This document shows positions 17,986 through 27,364 of a stretch of 64,000 bases of DNA, piece after piece. The notes under the pieces are model-generated. The model searched no databases. It saw only the letters and a program-made list of their open reading frames with translations, and was not told the DNA's origin. The stretch's first letter is position 1, and each line of letters opens with the position of its first letter. This DNA is from Streptomyces sp. P9-A4 (lineage in GTDB: Bacteria; Actinomycetota; Actinomycetes; Streptomycetales; Streptomycetaceae), in contig NZ_JAZIFY010000001.1 of the NCBI RefSeq assembly GCF_036634195.1, positions 5,714,501 to 5,778,500 on the forward strand. The letters are read 5' to 3'. A program made the position numbers and the translations under genes.

Positions 17986-18696
17986 ATGCCGTACGAAGCA
18001 CCCACCCACACCGTCGAGCGATCGCTCCGAGCCACCACCGGCGCCAGGATCGTCGCCGGAGTCGACGAGGTCGGACGCGGGGCGTGGGCCGGCCCGGTCA
18101 CCGTGTGCGCGGCCGTCACCGGTCTCCGCAGGCCCCCCGAAGGCCTCACCGACTCCAAGCTGATCACCCCCAAGCGCCGTACCGCGCTCGCCGTGGAGCT
18201 GGAGCGCTGGGTCACGGCCTACGCGCTCGGCGACGCCTCTCCCCAGGAGATCGACGAGCTCGGCATGACCGCGGCCCTGAGGCTCGCGGCCGTCCGGGCT
18301 CTCGAAGGCCTCCCCGTACGGCCCGACGCCGTGATCCTCGACGGCAAGCACGACTACCTCGGCAGCCCCTGGCAGGTCCGTACGGTGATCAAGGGCGACC
18401 AGTCCTGCATCGCCGTGGCCGCCGCCTCCGTCATCGCGAAGGTCCGCAGGGACGCGGTCATGGCGGAGCTCGGGGCCGAGTCCGGGGGGTACGCGGCGTA
18501 CGCGTTCGGTGCCAACGCGGGCTACCCTTCGCCGGTCCACAAAGCGGCGCTGGAAGAGCTGGGGCCCACCCCTCACCACCGTCTCTCCTGGTCGTACCTG
18601 GACGCGATGCCCAGGTGGAGCCACCTCAAAAAGGTCCGCCTCTCCGCGGAGGCGGCCGCGCTGGAGAGCGGGGGCCAACTCGGCTTCGACTTTTGA
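17986..18696 (+). CDS. rnhB: Ribonuclease HII
   Basis: The 236-residue protein has the RNase HII catalytic motifs [14 protein letters not shown] (first acidic residues), ILDGKHDY and [21 protein letters not shown]. It cleaves RNA in RNA-DNA hybrids, including single ribonucleotides in DNA. ATG 17986 fits the family start. TAACCT at 17970-17975 could be a -10 with a leader of only about 4 nt; no ribosome site is evident. Confidence 0.96.
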   Translation: MPYEAPTHTVERSLRATTGARIVAGVDEVGRGAWAGPVTVCAAVTGLRRPPEGLTDSKLITPKRRTALAVELERWVTAYALGDASPQEIDELGMTAALRLAAVRALEGLPVRPDAVILDGKHDYLGSPWQVRTVIKGDQSCIAVAAASVIAKVRRDAVMAELGAESGGYAAYAFGANAGYPSPVHKAALEELGPTPHHRLSWSYLDAMPRWSHLKKVRLSAEAAALESGGQLGFDF

Positions 18697-18741
18697 ACTT
18701 CCGGTCGCCGGGGCCTGACCGAATGGCCCGCCACGCGACCG

Positions 18742-18759
18742 GGGCGCACATGTGTGCCC
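18742..18759. other. 18-bp imperfect palindrome upstream of an unrecognised gene
   Basis: GGGCGCACATGTGTGCCC is symmetrical except for one base pair. It lies 45 bp before ATG 18804 in the 107-bp gap after rnhB. It could be an operator, but no regulator is adjacent. Confidence 0.3.
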
Positions 18760-18803
18760 ACCCGCCGGTGCTCCGCGCAGCGGCGTTTGATAGACACCCA
18801 CCC

Positions 18804-19424
18804 ATGCCTCTCATCCCCGAGGAGCCTCAGATTCACGAGAGCGCCCAGGGTCCCCGCGCCACCGCGTCGACCCCCCGTCCCGTACCCGGCCCGCGTTCCG
18901 CGGCCTCTCCCCGTCCCGGACGCCCCGTTCCCGGTCCGGCCAGGCCCGCAGCGCCGGCTCAGAGCCCGCATCCCGGTGCCGGGCCCACTCCGGAGAGCAC
19001 CCCAGAAAATCGTTCCGACCAGCGGTCCACGCCGCAGCTCCAGCTGATCCCGGCCCCGGTCGACGGTGCGCTCGATGCCGCCGAAGAGGCCCTGGACCTG
19101 CTCCTGGAGAGCGGCCGGGCACCCGGCGAGGTCCTGGTCCTCACCACCGGCGACCCGCACCCCTGGACCACGCACGAGCTGTCCTTCGGCGAGGCCGCCT
19201 ACTGGGCCCAGCAGGAGACCGGCGACGACGTGTTCTTCGCGCACGCCACCGCGCTGGAGCGGGCCGCCGCCCGGCCCGTGGTGATCGTCGCCCTCAACGG
19301 CGGCGACGACGAGACGGCCGCCAAGGCCCTGCCGTCGGCGAGGGCCCTCGCGGGTGCACTCCTCGTCGTCTGCGGTGACCCGCAGCGCGTCACGACGCTC
19401 CTCGGAGCAGGCGCGGGCGTCTGA
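18804..19424 (+). CDS. Unrecognised protein with disordered Pro-rich N-terminus
   Basis: The 206-residue protein has two parts. Residues 1-75 are Pro/Arg/Ser-rich and probably disordered. Residues about 76-206 form a compact Ala/Leu-rich domain with ALDAAEEALDLLLESG, VLVLTTGDPHPW, HELSFGEAAYWAQQ and PVVIVALNGG...GALLVVCGDPQRV. The alternation of hydrophobic strands with Gly-Asp turns resembles a Rossmann-like or helicase-derived fold, but I cannot name the family. ATG 18804 is the first plausible start after rnhB. No signal peptide or membrane helix is seen. Confidence 0.65.
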   Translation: MPLIPEEPQIHESAQGPRATASTPRPVPGPRSAASPRPGRPVPGPARPAAPAQSPHPGAGPTPESTPENRSDQRSTPQLQLIPAPVDGALDAAEEALDLLLESGRAPGEVLVLTTGDPHPWTTHELSFGEAAYWAQQETGDDVFFAHATALERAAARPVVIVALNGGDDETAAKALPSARALAGALLVVCGDPQRVTTLLGAGAGV

Positions 19425-19436
19425 CCGACCGCCCCT

Positions 19437-19462
19437 CCGCCGGACCGGACCGGGTCCGGCGG
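19437..19462. terminator. Hairpin between convergent genes
   Basis: CCGCCGGACC (19437-19446) pairs perfectly with GGTCCGGCGG (19453-19462). It separates two convergent genes of unknown function. Confidence 0.65.
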
Positions 19463-19484
19463 GGGCCGACGTCGCCCCACGCGA

Positions 19485-20114
19485 TCAGCGTGCGGCGGCC
19501 CGGCGCAGCGGCTCGGCCGCGCCGCTCGCGGTTCGCGGTGTGAGCCGACCGAGCTCCGCGGGCCCGTCACCGAGGGGCAGGGGAAGTGAGTCGGAGCTCG
19601 GACGCCGGCCACCTCGGCCCTCTCCGAGCACCTGCCAGCCCCCTCGGGTCAGCGTGATGTACGCCCCGCAGCGGAGTCCGTGCAGAGTGCAGGCATCCCG
19701 GAGCCCCCACATCCAGGCTCCGTCCTCCTCGGTCCAACGCTCGTCCCCCTCACGGCAGTACAGCAGGACCGCAGTCCTGACCGGCGCCCGTCTGCGGAGG
19801 TCGTGCGGTATGACCCGCCGCAGATGCGCGAGCAGCGCGTTGCGGAACTCCCAGCCGTCCGCCGGCGCGGGGCGACGGACGAACGAGGCGCTGGCGGTCA
19901 GTCGTTCCTCGTGGTCGAGGACCGCGAGGACCGCCATGGAAGGCGTGGGCGTGTGACGTGAGTGGAGGCCGCTGACGACCTCACGCGGATTGCGCAGCAG
20001 GGGAACCCCCGCAGCGGCCCATTCGGCCGGTTCGAGCATCCGAGCGAGGCGGCTGGCGGACTCGGACGAAGATCTGAGCGAGGTGGCTGTGGGCGGAGCG
20101 AATCCGAGGGTCAC
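19485..20114 (-). CDS. Unrecognised protein of about 209 residues
   Basis: I place the start at GTG 20114, where AAGGGAGG lies 3 nt upstream and sequence becomes protein-like (MTLGFAPPTATSLRSSSESASRLARMLEPAEWAAAG). The middle, AVLAVLDHEERLTASASFVRRPAPADGWEFRNALLAHLRRVIPHDLRRRAPVRTAVLLYCREG, alternates hydrophobic and charged residues like a small alpha/beta domain. Trp-rich WMWGLRDACTLHGLRCGAYITLTRGGWQVLGEG follows. I do not recognise the family. It lies downstream of recQ on the same strand across a 228-bp gap, so it is probably a separate unit. Confidence 0.6.
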   Translation of the reverse strand: MTLGFAPPTATSLRSSSESASRLARMLEPAEWAAAGVPLLRNPREVVSGLHSRHTPTPSMAVLAVLDHEERLTASASFVRRPAPADGWEFRNALLAHLRRVIPHDLRRRAPVRTAVLLYCREGDERWTEEDGAWMWGLRDACTLHGLRCGAYITLTRGGWQVLGEGRGGRRPSSDSLPLPLGDGPAELGRLTPRTASGAAEPLRRAAAR

Positions 20115-20342
20115 GGTCCTCCCTTCGGATACGCGCCCGCGAAGCGGGCAAGGTCGGGTGAGCGCGCACCACGGCACAGTCCTTCCGGACCGCTGGCGGG
20201 CCGTACGGGGCGGTTTCCCAATTCTTGCTGGCCCGTGCGTGGGCGGCAACGAGCAATTGAGGTCGCTGACGGGAATGCGTGGGTATGCCTCTCATATCCC
20301 TGCCCAGTTGCCCATTGTTCACTCCCCGTTTCCCCTCCTGTT

Positions 20343-22526
20343 TCACCCTTGGACGGCGAGCACCAGCGGAAACACCCCTTCCGCTCCGGCCCGGCGCAGC
20401 AGCCGTGCGGCCACCGCCAGGGTCCAGCCGCTGTCGGACAGGTCGTCGACGAGAAGCACCGGCCCCCCGGCCTCGGTCAACCGCCCGGCCAGCTCGGCGG
20501 AGACCGTCAGTGAGCGCTGCAGCCCCATCACCCGCTGGGCGCTGTTGGTCCGGGACAGCCGCACCTCCTCCGCCTCGGGCGCGTACTCCACCGCGCCGAG
20601 CAGGGGCATCCGGCCGATCTCGGAGATCCGCTCCCCGAGCGAACCCACCAGCCGCGGCCTGCGACGCGAGGCGACCGTGACCACACCGGCGGGTCTGGCC
20701 GGCGCGTCCGGCGCCCCGGAGGCCCAGCCGCCGGGCCCCTTGGCCCAGTCGGCGAGCACTGCCACGACCGCCTGCACGACATCGTCCGGAACGCGCCCGT
20801 CCGCCGCGCCGTCGGAAAGCAGCGGACGCAGCCGGTTGCCCCAGCCGATGTCCGAGAGCCGCCCCAGCGCCCGTCCGCCGAACGCCTGCTCACCGACCGG
20901 GATACGGCCCTTCAGATCGACCCCGACCGCGGCCAGCCCCGTCGGCCACATCTTCCGGGGCTCGACCTCCACACCCGGCCGGCCCAGCTCGCCCTTCGCG
21001 GCGTCGAGCGCGGCGTCGGACACCTTCGGATCGAATCGGCTGCCCGCGCAGTTGTCACAGCGACCGCACGGAGCGGCCTCCTCGTCGTCCAGCTGGCGCC
21101 GCAGGAATTCCATCCGGCAGCCCGTCGCCGCCGCGTAGTCGCGCATCGCCTGCTGCTCGGCGGCCCGCTGCCGCGCCACCCAGGCGTACCGCTCGGTGTC
21201 GTACGCCCAGGGCCGGCCGGTGCTCTCCCAGCCTCCCTTCACCCGTCGCACAGCGCCGTCCACGTCCAGGACCTTGAGCATCGTCTCCAGCCGTGTCCTG
21301 CGCAGCTCCACCAAGGGCTCCAGGGCGGGCAGGGACAACGGTCGCCCGGCCTGCGCGAGCACGTCGATGGTGCGGCGCACCTGCTCCTCCGGCGGGAAGG
21401 CGACCGAGGCGAAGTACCGCCAGATCGCCTCGTCCTCCTGACCGGGCAGGAGCAGCACCTCGGCGTGCTCGACCCCGCGTCCGGCCCGGCCGACCTGCTG
21501 GTAGTAGGCGATCGGGGACGACGGCGATCCGAGATGCACCACGAAGCCCAGGTCCGGCTTGTCGAAGCCCATGCCGAGAGCGGAGGTCGCCACGAGGGCC
21601 TTGACCCGGTTGGCCTGCAGGTCGTCCTCCGCCTGCTGCCGATCGGCGTTCTCCGTCCGGCCCGTGTACGAGGACACCGTGTGCCCGCACTGGCGCAGAT
21701 AGGCCGTGACCTCGTCCGCCGCGGCGACCGTGAGCGTGTAGATGATGCCGGAACCCGGCAGCTCGCCGAGGTGATCGGCCAGCCAGGCCAGACGGTGGGC
21801 GGCGTCCGGCAGCCTGACCACGCCCAGACTCAGGCTCTCCCGGTCCAGCGCTCCCCGCAGCACGAGCGCGTCCGTGCCCGCCCCCGTACCGAGCTGTTCG
21901 GCCACATCGGCCGTCACCCGCGCGTTCGCCGTCGCCGTCGTCGCCAGCACCGGAACTCCGGACGGCAGATCGGCCAACATCGTGCGCAACCTGCGGTAGT
22001 CGGGCCGGAAGTCGTGCCCCCAGTCCGAGATGCAGTGCGCCTCGTCGACCACCAGCAGACCGGTCGCGGCGGCGAGGCGCGGAAGCACCTGGTCGCGGAA
22101 GTCGGGATTGTTGAGCCGCTCCGGGCTCACCAGCAGCACGTCCACCTCGCCGGCGGACACCTCCTCCTGGACCGTGTCCCACTCCTCCGTGTTCGACGAG
22201 TTGATCGTCCGGGCGCGGATGCCCGCCCGGGCCGCCGCCTCCACCTGGTTGCGCATGAGGGCGAGCAGCGGGGAGACGATCACGGTCGGGCCGCTGCCAC
22301 GCTCGCGGAGCAGCGAGGTCGCGACGAAGTAGACCGCCGACTTGCCCCAGCCGGTCCGCTGCACCACCAGGGCCCGGCGATGGTCGGCGACCAGAGCCTC
22401 GATGGCCCGCCACTGGTCCTCGCGCAGTCTCGCCCTGCCCGTCGGGTCGGAGACGAGACGGGCAAGCACGGCGTCGGCGGCGGTCCGGAGCGCGGCACGG
22501 TCTTCGAGCGGATCTGCGTGGGTCAT
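20343..22526 (-). CDS. RecQ-family DNA helicase with C-terminal phosphoribosyltransferase-like domain
   Basis: The 727-residue protein has RecQ helicase motifs: [10 protein letters not shown] (Walker A, near residue 58), [22 protein letters not shown] (DEAH box) and QQVGRAGRG, then a RecQ zinc-binding cluster ending CGRCDNCAG. Beyond it, about 120 residues (from near 610) resemble a ComFC/GntX-type phosphoribosyltransferase, with a PRPP-loop-like [15 protein letters not shown] near residue 690. There is no obvious HRDC domain. The ATG at 22526 is preceded by GGAGG only 1 nt away, so a nearby alternative start is possible. Two DnaA boxes lie in the divergent gap to DUF4192. Confidence 0.88.
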   Translation of the reverse strand: MTHADPLEDRAALRTAADAVLARLVSDPTGRARLREDQWRAIEALVADHRRALVVQRTGWGKSAVYFVATSLLRERGSGPTVIVSPLLALMRNQVEAAARAGIRARTINSSNTEEWDTVQEEVSAGEVDVLLVSPERLNNPDFRDQVLPRLAAATGLLVVDEAHCISDWGHDFRPDYRRLRTMLADLPSGVPVLATTATANARVTADVAEQLGTGAGTDALVLRGALDRESLSLGVVRLPDAAHRLAWLADHLGELPGSGIIYTLTVAAADEVTAYLRQCGHTVSSYTGRTENADRQQAEDDLQANRVKALVATSALGMGFDKPDLGFVVHLGSPSSPIAYYQQVGRAGRGVEHAEVLLLPGQEDEAIWRYFASVAFPPEEQVRRTIDVLAQAGRPLSLPALEPLVELRRTRLETMLKVLDVDGAVRRVKGGWESTGRPWAYDTERYAWVARQRAAEQQAMRDYAAATGCRMEFLRRQLDDEEAAPCGRCDNCAGSRFDPKVSDAALDAAKGELGRPGVEVEPRKMWPTGLAAVGVDLKGRIPVGEQAFGGRALGRLSDIGWGNRLRPLLSDGAADGRVPDDVVQAVVAVLADWAKGPGGWASGAPDAPARPAGVVTVASRRRPRLVGSLGERISEIGRMPLLGAVEYAPEAEEVRLSRTNSAQRVMGLQRSLTVSAELAGRLTEAGGPVLLVDDLSDSGWTLAVAARLLRRAGAEGVFPLVLAVQG

Positions 22527-22577
22527 GCCTCCATGCAACCCGATGCCTCGGACATCGCGCGAACGAGGCACCGAACC

Positions 22578-22628
22578 TGTGGACAACTCGACGGTCGGAC
22601 GGATGCCTCGTTCCGGGAGTTATCCACA
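22578..22628. promoter_or_regulatory. Inverted pair of DnaA boxes between recQ and DUF4192
   Basis: TGTGGACAA (22578-22586) is the reverse complement of TTGTCCACA, the Streptomyces DnaA box, and TTATCCACA (22620-22628) is a second box in the opposite orientation. The similarity extends to AGTTNTCCACAGG. A perfect 10-bp inverted repeat, GAACGAGGCA (22561-22570) and TGCCTCGTTC (22604-22613), is interlaced with them. Confidence 0.6.
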
Positions 22629-22668
22629 GGGGTTTCGGAATTCGGGAGATCACGAGACCGTCCTGACC

Positions 22669-24093
22669 ATGAACGCGAATCACCACGAAACCAGCGGACC
22701 TTCCCGTACCCAGCAGATCACCCTGCGCGGCCCGGCGGAACTCGCCGACGCCCTTCCGTTCGTGCTCGGCTTCCACCCCACCGACTCCGTCGTCCTGGTC
22801 GCCCTCCACGGCGAGCGCGGTCGCTTCGGCGGCCGGGTCAGGCTCGGCATTCCCCGCTCGCCGGGCGAATGGGAGTCCACCGCCGACCACCTCGCCGAAT
22901 GTCTCGTCGAGGGAGACACAAGGAACGGCACCCGACCGGACGGCATCGTCGTCTTCCTCTGCCAGGACCCCGCACCCGGCGAGACGGGCAGCAGGGTCAT
23001 GGAGCGCCTCCGCCCCTTCGCCCAGCGACTCCGCACCGCCTGCGGCGCCCTCGACATCCCCGTCTACGAGGCCCTCTGCATCTCCGACGGCCTCTACTTC
23101 TCCTACTGCTGCCCCGACTCCCGCTGCTGCCCGCCCGACGGCACGCCACTCGCGCTCAGCGGCACGTCGGTGATGGCGGCGGCCGCGACCTACGCCGGGG
23201 TCCAGGTGAGGGGCTCCCTCCGGGACATGGAGAACCGGTTCAAGCCGTCGCCAGGGCCCGGGGAGGAGCCGCAGCGCACGGCACTCGACGAGACCGCGGC
23301 CGCGATCGTCCCCCGGATCCTGGAGGACGCAGAAGGCAAGGGCCGGGAGGAGATCCGCGAGACGACGATCCGCCTCGCCCGCGAGATCCTCCGTCGGTTC
23401 GCCAACCCGAAGAACCGGACGGGTCCGACCGGGGCGAAGGACGCGCCGAGCCCGGCCGGACCGGTGACCGCCGGGAAGGCCGCCGGCGGCACGGCCGAGA
23501 GGGACAGGGCTGACGACGCCCTGATCGGCACCGACGAGGCGGCCGCGCTGATCCTCGGCCTCCAGGACCGCGTCACCCGGGACCGCGCCGCCGAATGGAT
23601 GGAGGGCTGGGAAGGCACCGCCGCGCTGCGCCTCTGGCGGGTACTCGCCCGGCGCTGCGTCACCCCCTACCAGGAGCACGCCGCCGCCCCGCTCACCCTG
23701 GCCGGCTGGACCGCCTGGTCCACCGGTGACGAACCCACCGCCCGGGTCGCCCTCGGACTCGCCCTCGACGCCGACCCCGAGTACGTGTTCGCCCAGCTGC
23801 TCCACCAGGCGTGCAACGAAGGACTCGACCCGGAATCCCTCCGCTCCTGCCTGCGGACCGAACGGGACTCCCGGGCCGTCCCGGAAGAGGTCGCTCCGTC
23901 ACCCACCCGACGCGTCCGGATGCGTACCGACCGCCCGCAGGGCACCGGGCAGGCCCTCAGGAAGCCGGGCCGCCAGACCGGCGGGGAGCGCCGGCCCACG
24001 GCCGGAGTGCGGCCCGGCGGGCCCGCCGCGGGGCGGCCGGGAAGCGGGGCCCCGAGGCCCGGTGGGCCGGGCGGGAGCAGGAGCGGACGGTGA
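22669..24093 (+). CDS. DUF4192 domain protein
   Basis: The 474-residue protein opens with the DUF4192 pattern LRGPAELADALPFVLGFHPTDSVVLVALHG and carries the conserved cysteine-rich FSYCCPDSRCCPPDGTPL, which may bind metal. Residues about 235-285 are a Gly/Ala/Lys linker. A second helical domain (ALILGLQDRVTRDRAAEWMEGWEG...PLTLAGWTAWSTGDEPTARVALGLAL) follows, then a basic Arg/Gly/Pro tail. Function is unknown. Its placement opposite a helicase gene, with DnaA boxes between, hints at DNA metabolism only by association. Confidence 0.85.
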   Translation: MNANHHETSGPSRTQQITLRGPAELADALPFVLGFHPTDSVVLVALHGERGRFGGRVRLGIPRSPGEWESTADHLAECLVEGDTRNGTRPDGIVVFLCQDPAPGETGSRVMERLRPFAQRLRTACGALDIPVYEALCISDGLYFSYCCPDSRCCPPDGTPLALSGTSVMAAAATYAGVQVRGSLRDMENRFKPSPGPGEEPQRTALDETAAAIVPRILEDAEGKGREEIRETTIRLAREILRRFANPKNRTGPTGAKDAPSPAGPVTAGKAAGGTAERDRADDALIGTDEAAALILGLQDRVTRDRAAEWMEGWEGTAALRLWRVLARRCVTPYQEHAAAPLTLAGWTAWSTGDEPTARVALGLALDADPEYVFAQLLHQACNEGLDPESLRSCLRTERDSRAVPEEVAPSPTRRVRMRTDRPQGTGQALRKPGRQTGGERRPTAGVRPGGPAAGRPGSGAPRPGGPGGSRSGR

Positions 24094-24208
24094 CGACCGT
24101 GACCAGGTCGCCCGCGAACGCGTTCAGCTCTCTGGCGGAGTCGTCCGAACCCTCCCGCCGACACCCCGCCGGCCGCCCGGTTCGCACAGAGAGCACCCCG
24201 TACCCGCC

Positions 24209-26281
24209 ATGGCCCTCAGCCCCGCCCCGGCCCCCGGCCGCCCCACCGGTCATCTCCTCGGTTTCCCGCCCGGTCGTCCTTCGGGCCCCGGCGCCGCGCC
24301 GCCCCGCGCGGCGCCCCCGGCGGAACTTCCCTCGGTGCACAGCGCGCTCCTCTGCGTTGCCCTGCCCGCCCTCGCCGTCTGCGCCGAGCACGGCCAGCTC
24401 ACCGGCGAGGGACCCGAAGGCGTGTACGCGGCGGGCAGAAGGCTTCTGTCCAGATGCCTCCTGCGGGTGGCGGGGCGTGAGCCGGTCGCCCTTCAGGGGC
24501 GTATGGCGACGGCGGACCGGGCGGTCTTCCTCGGAGTCCTCCGTGTCCCAGGAGAAACGGGTCCCGACCCCGGAATCACCGTCGAGCGCACCCGGAGCGC
24601 CGACGGAACCGAGCGGATCACCCTGCGGAGCGCCGCCGTCCGTCCCTTCCGGGTCCCCGTGGAAATCGCTCTGGGGACGGATCTCGCGGACCTGGGGGCT
24701 GTGGCGTCGGGCCGCCCCGGACCAGAACTGCCCGCGACCGTCCACGGAACCGGTCTGCGCTGGACCGGAGCCGACGGGCGATCCGTCGCCGTCACAGCGG
24801 ACCCGCCGCCCATGGACGCCCTGGCGGCAGCCGGAGTCCTGCGCTGGGAGGCGGAACTGGCCCCCGGAGCCACGTTCACGATCCAGCTGCGGATACGAGG
24901 TGACTCGCCCGGCCGACCCGCCACCGCGGGGGCCGGCCCCGGAAGGCCCGGCGGGCACCTGCTCGCGGAAGCCCGCGCCGAGTGTGATGACCCGCGCCCT
25001 GGGGAACTGCTGCGGACGTCCGTCGAGGATCTGCGGGCCCTGCTCCAGCGCGACCCCGGGCACCCCGCCGACGTCCATCTCGCGGCGGGAGTCCCCTGGC
25101 GCTGCGGATCGGTCACCGCGGAGGCGCTCTGGGCCGCGCGGATGGCGCTCCCTCTGGGCACCCGGCTCGCCGCCACCACTCTGCGCGCCCTCGGCCGCAC
25201 CCAACTCTCCGGTGACGGACCCGAGTCCGGACGCATCGCCGGCCCGCTCAGGGACGCGGGCCCGCTCCTCCCGCCCCGCTGTACGGGCATCGAGTCCACC
25301 CTTGCCTTTCCCACGGTGCTCGCCGAGGCCCGCCGCTGGGGGCTGCCGTCCGCGGACCTGGAGGAACTCCTGCCGGTGGCGGAACGCTGCCTCGGCTGGT
25401 TGCGCCGAGTGGAGGGGGGAAGCGGGCTCGTGCCGGACCCGGGACCCACCGGACCCTGGCGGGCCGAGACCCAGGCGCACGGGCACCGTGCGGCCCTCCT
25501 TGGCGCAGACCTGCTCGACGCCTGCGGCAGACCCGGCGGAGACGCGCTGCGTGAATCGGCGGGGAGACTGCGCGAGTGCTTCCGCCGCGAGTTCTGGCGC
25601 GGCGATCCGGCCGGGGGCCGCCCCGCCGTCGCCCGCTCACCCGACGGCAGGACCTGGCCCCAGCTGGGCGGTTGGGCCGCACACCTGCTGGACACCGGAC
25701 TGCTCGGCGGCGGCCGGCACGCCCAGGGCCTCCTGGACGGGGCGGAGACCGGTCAGGTGGCGAGACTGCTGGGCACCCCTGCCCTCGACTCCGGCTGGGG
25801 CCTGCGCGGTCTCGGCACGAAGGAGCCGGGCTACAACCCCTTCGGCCACCGGGCCGGGGCGGTGCGGGTGCACGAGACGGCGGTCGCCGTGGCCGGACTC
25901 GCCGCCTCCGGCCACGAGAAGGAGGCCGCGGCCCTCCTGTCCGGGTTGCTCGACGCGGCGCAGACCTTCGGCCATCGACTGCCCGAGATGTACGCGGGGG
26001 AGCAGCGGACGGCGGGTGGACGGCCCGTGCCGCACCCGGCCGCGTGCAGGCCGGCGGCCGTCGCGGCCGCCGGAGCGGTGCACGCCCTGCTCGCCCTCGC
26101 CGGAATCCGGCCCGACGCGCCGGGCCGGTCAGTATCGACGCACCCGATGCGGTCGGCCCCGCTGGGAGCGATCAGGTTCTCGGGTCTCGTGGTCGCGGGC
26201 GAGCCGTTCGCCGTGCGGGTCGGCAGACTCGGTCTCGGTATGGTCGAGGAGGCCGCAGCGGGCCTTCAACTGGGGGTGTGA
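24209..26281 (+). CDS. Glycogen-debranching-like protein (GDE N-terminal and (alpha/alpha)6 barrel domains)
   Basis: The 690-residue protein has an N-terminal beta-rich domain (residues about 40-240), with LTGEGPEGVYAAGRRLLSRCLLRVAG near its start as in bacterial GDE_N_bis domains. A helical catalytic-type region follows, with GIESTLAFPTVLAEARRWG, AHGHRAALLGADLLDACG and the closing GWGLRGLGTKEPGYNPFGHRAGAVRVHE. Relatives remove alpha-1,6 branches or related glucosides; the catalytic acids were not confirmed. ATG 24209 lacks a strong ribosome site. It probably acts in the cytoplasm, since no signal peptide is evident. Confidence 0.75.
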   Translation: MALSPAPAPGRPTGHLLGFPPGRPSGPGAAPPRAAPPAELPSVHSALLCVALPALAVCAEHGQLTGEGPEGVYAAGRRLLSRCLLRVAGREPVALQGRMATADRAVFLGVLRVPGETGPDPGITVERTRSADGTERITLRSAAVRPFRVPVEIALGTDLADLGAVASGRPGPELPATVHGTGLRWTGADGRSVAVTADPPPMDALAAAGVLRWEAELAPGATFTIQLRIRGDSPGRPATAGAGPGRPGGHLLAEARAECDDPRPGELLRTSVEDLRALLQRDPGHPADVHLAAGVPWRCGSVTAEALWAARMALPLGTRLAATTLRALGRTQLSGDGPESGRIAGPLRDAGPLLPPRCTGIESTLAFPTVLAEARRWGLPSADLEELLPVAERCLGWLRRVEGGSGLVPDPGPTGPWRAETQAHGHRAALLGADLLDACGRPGGDALRESAGRLRECFRREFWRGDPAGGRPAVARSPDGRTWPQLGGWAAHLLDTGLLGGGRHAQGLLDGAETGQVARLLGTPALDSGWGLRGLGTKEPGYNPFGHRAGAVRVHETAVAVAGLAASGHEKEAAALLSGLLDAAQTFGHRLPEMYAGEQRTAGGRPVPHPAACRPAAVAAAGAVHALLALAGIRPDAPGRSVSTHPMRSAPLGAIRFSGLVVAGEPFAVRVGRLGLGMVEEAAAGLQLGV

Positions 26282-26378
26282 CGGGATGCCGGGCGCAGAC
26301 ACGAGAGAAGCCTCGCGGCGCGGTGAGGAAGTGGTTGCCGATGCTTCCGCGGGGCGTGTTTATCGTCAGGAAGACGAC

Positions 26379-26384
26379 TATGAT
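26379..26384 (+). promoter_or_regulatory. -10 element TATGAT for a leaderless transcript
   Basis: TATGAT, a near-consensus -10, ends 6 nt before ATG 26391, so the mRNA should begin at the A of ATG. Just upstream, TCGTC-N5-GACGA (26363-26377) is an inverted repeat that could be an operator for the winged-helix half of the encoded protein. Confidence 0.6.
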
Positions 26385-26390
26385 CGCGGC

Positions 26391-27242
26391 ATGCCTCCCT
26401 ACGACCCGTCGGCCTTTCCGCCCTTCGCCGTCACCGTCGATCTGGTCGTGCTCACCGTGCGGCGCCATGCGCTCTGCACCTTGGTCGTACGTAGAGGGGA
26501 AGCGCCGTACCAGGGGCGCTGGGCGCTGCCCGGGGGCTTCGTGCGCGAGGAGGAGGACCTCGGCGCGGCGGCGGCGCGCGAGCTGGTCGAGGAGACCGGT
26601 CTCCGCGCCCATGACCCGGCCGCTCCCACTCCTGTACCGAGCAACGGCGCGCATCTCGAACAGCTCGCGACGTACGGGGCGCCCGACCGCGACCCGCGCA
26701 TGCGGGTGGTGAGCGTCGCGCACCTCGCCCTCGCACCAGATCTTCCGGCGCCGAGAGCCGGTGGGGACGCGAACAGCGCCCGCTGGGCTCCCGTGGAGGA
26801 ACTGCTCGGCGCAGACGCGCTCGCGGGGGCGGCCGGAGGCGGCGCAGGCACCCACACCGGAGCCGGCATCGGATCAGAGGCCGGGGGTGAAGTCGGGGCC
26901 GGGGCCGGAGTCGGCGGGGAAGGTCCGGACGCGCTGGCCTTCGACCACTCCCGGATCCTCGCCGACGGGGTGGAGCGGGCGCGCTCCAAGATCGAGTACT
27001 CCTCGCTCGCCACTGCCTTCTGCCCGCCGGAGTTCACGGTCGGAGAACTGCGACGCGTCTACGAGGCCGTCTGGGGCGTGGCCCTGGACCCGCGCAACTT
27101 CCACCGGAAGGTGACCGGCACGCCCGGCTTCCTCGTTCCGGCCGGTGGCACCACGACCCGTCAGGGCGGGCGCCCCGCCCAGCTCTTCCGGGCAGGTGGG
27201 GCCACCCTTCTCAACCCGCCGATGCTGCGCCCCGAAGTCTGA
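26391..27242 (+). CDS. Nudix hydrolase fused to NrtR-like winged helix
   Basis: The 283-residue protein has an N-terminal Nudix domain with an intact box, GFVREEEDLGAAAARELVEETGL (near residues 45-67), so hydrolysis of a nucleoside-diphosphate-linked substrate is possible. The C-terminus (EFTVGELRRVYEAVWGVALDPRNFHRKV) matches the winged-helix half of NrtR-type regulators, which bind ADP-ribose in the Nudix half. A Gly/Ala-rich insert of about 35 residues (near 145-180) splits the two. ATG 26391 sits 6 nt after a -10 element, predicting a leaderless mRNA. It may regulate itself. Confidence 0.85.
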   Translation: MPPYDPSAFPPFAVTVDLVVLTVRRHALCTLVVRRGEAPYQGRWALPGGFVREEEDLGAAAARELVEETGLRAHDPAAPTPVPSNGAHLEQLATYGAPDRDPRMRVVSVAHLALAPDLPAPRAGGDANSARWAPVEELLGADALAGAAGGGAGTHTGAGIGSEAGGEVGAGAGVGGEGPDALAFDHSRILADGVERARSKIEYSSLATAFCPPEFTVGELRRVYEAVWGVALDPRNFHRKVTGTPGFLVPAGGTTTRQGGRPAQLFRAGGATLLNPPMLRPEV

Positions 27243-27364
27243 CGGGCGATCGCATCCGGCACCCCCGGGTGGCAACCCTGCACCGAAAGCCCGAAATGTA
27301 GCGTTATCTTGCTGCGGTAGCGCCGCCCTGCCGCGGAGCGGTGTCCCCTACCGCGAGAGAAGCG

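Noticed and set aside
23811-27242. A 1143-residue frame joining upstream sequence to the Nudix protein
   Set aside because: Only the part after ATG 26391 has protein-like composition and a promoter; the rest is the shadow of the DUF4192 and glycogen-debranching-like genes.
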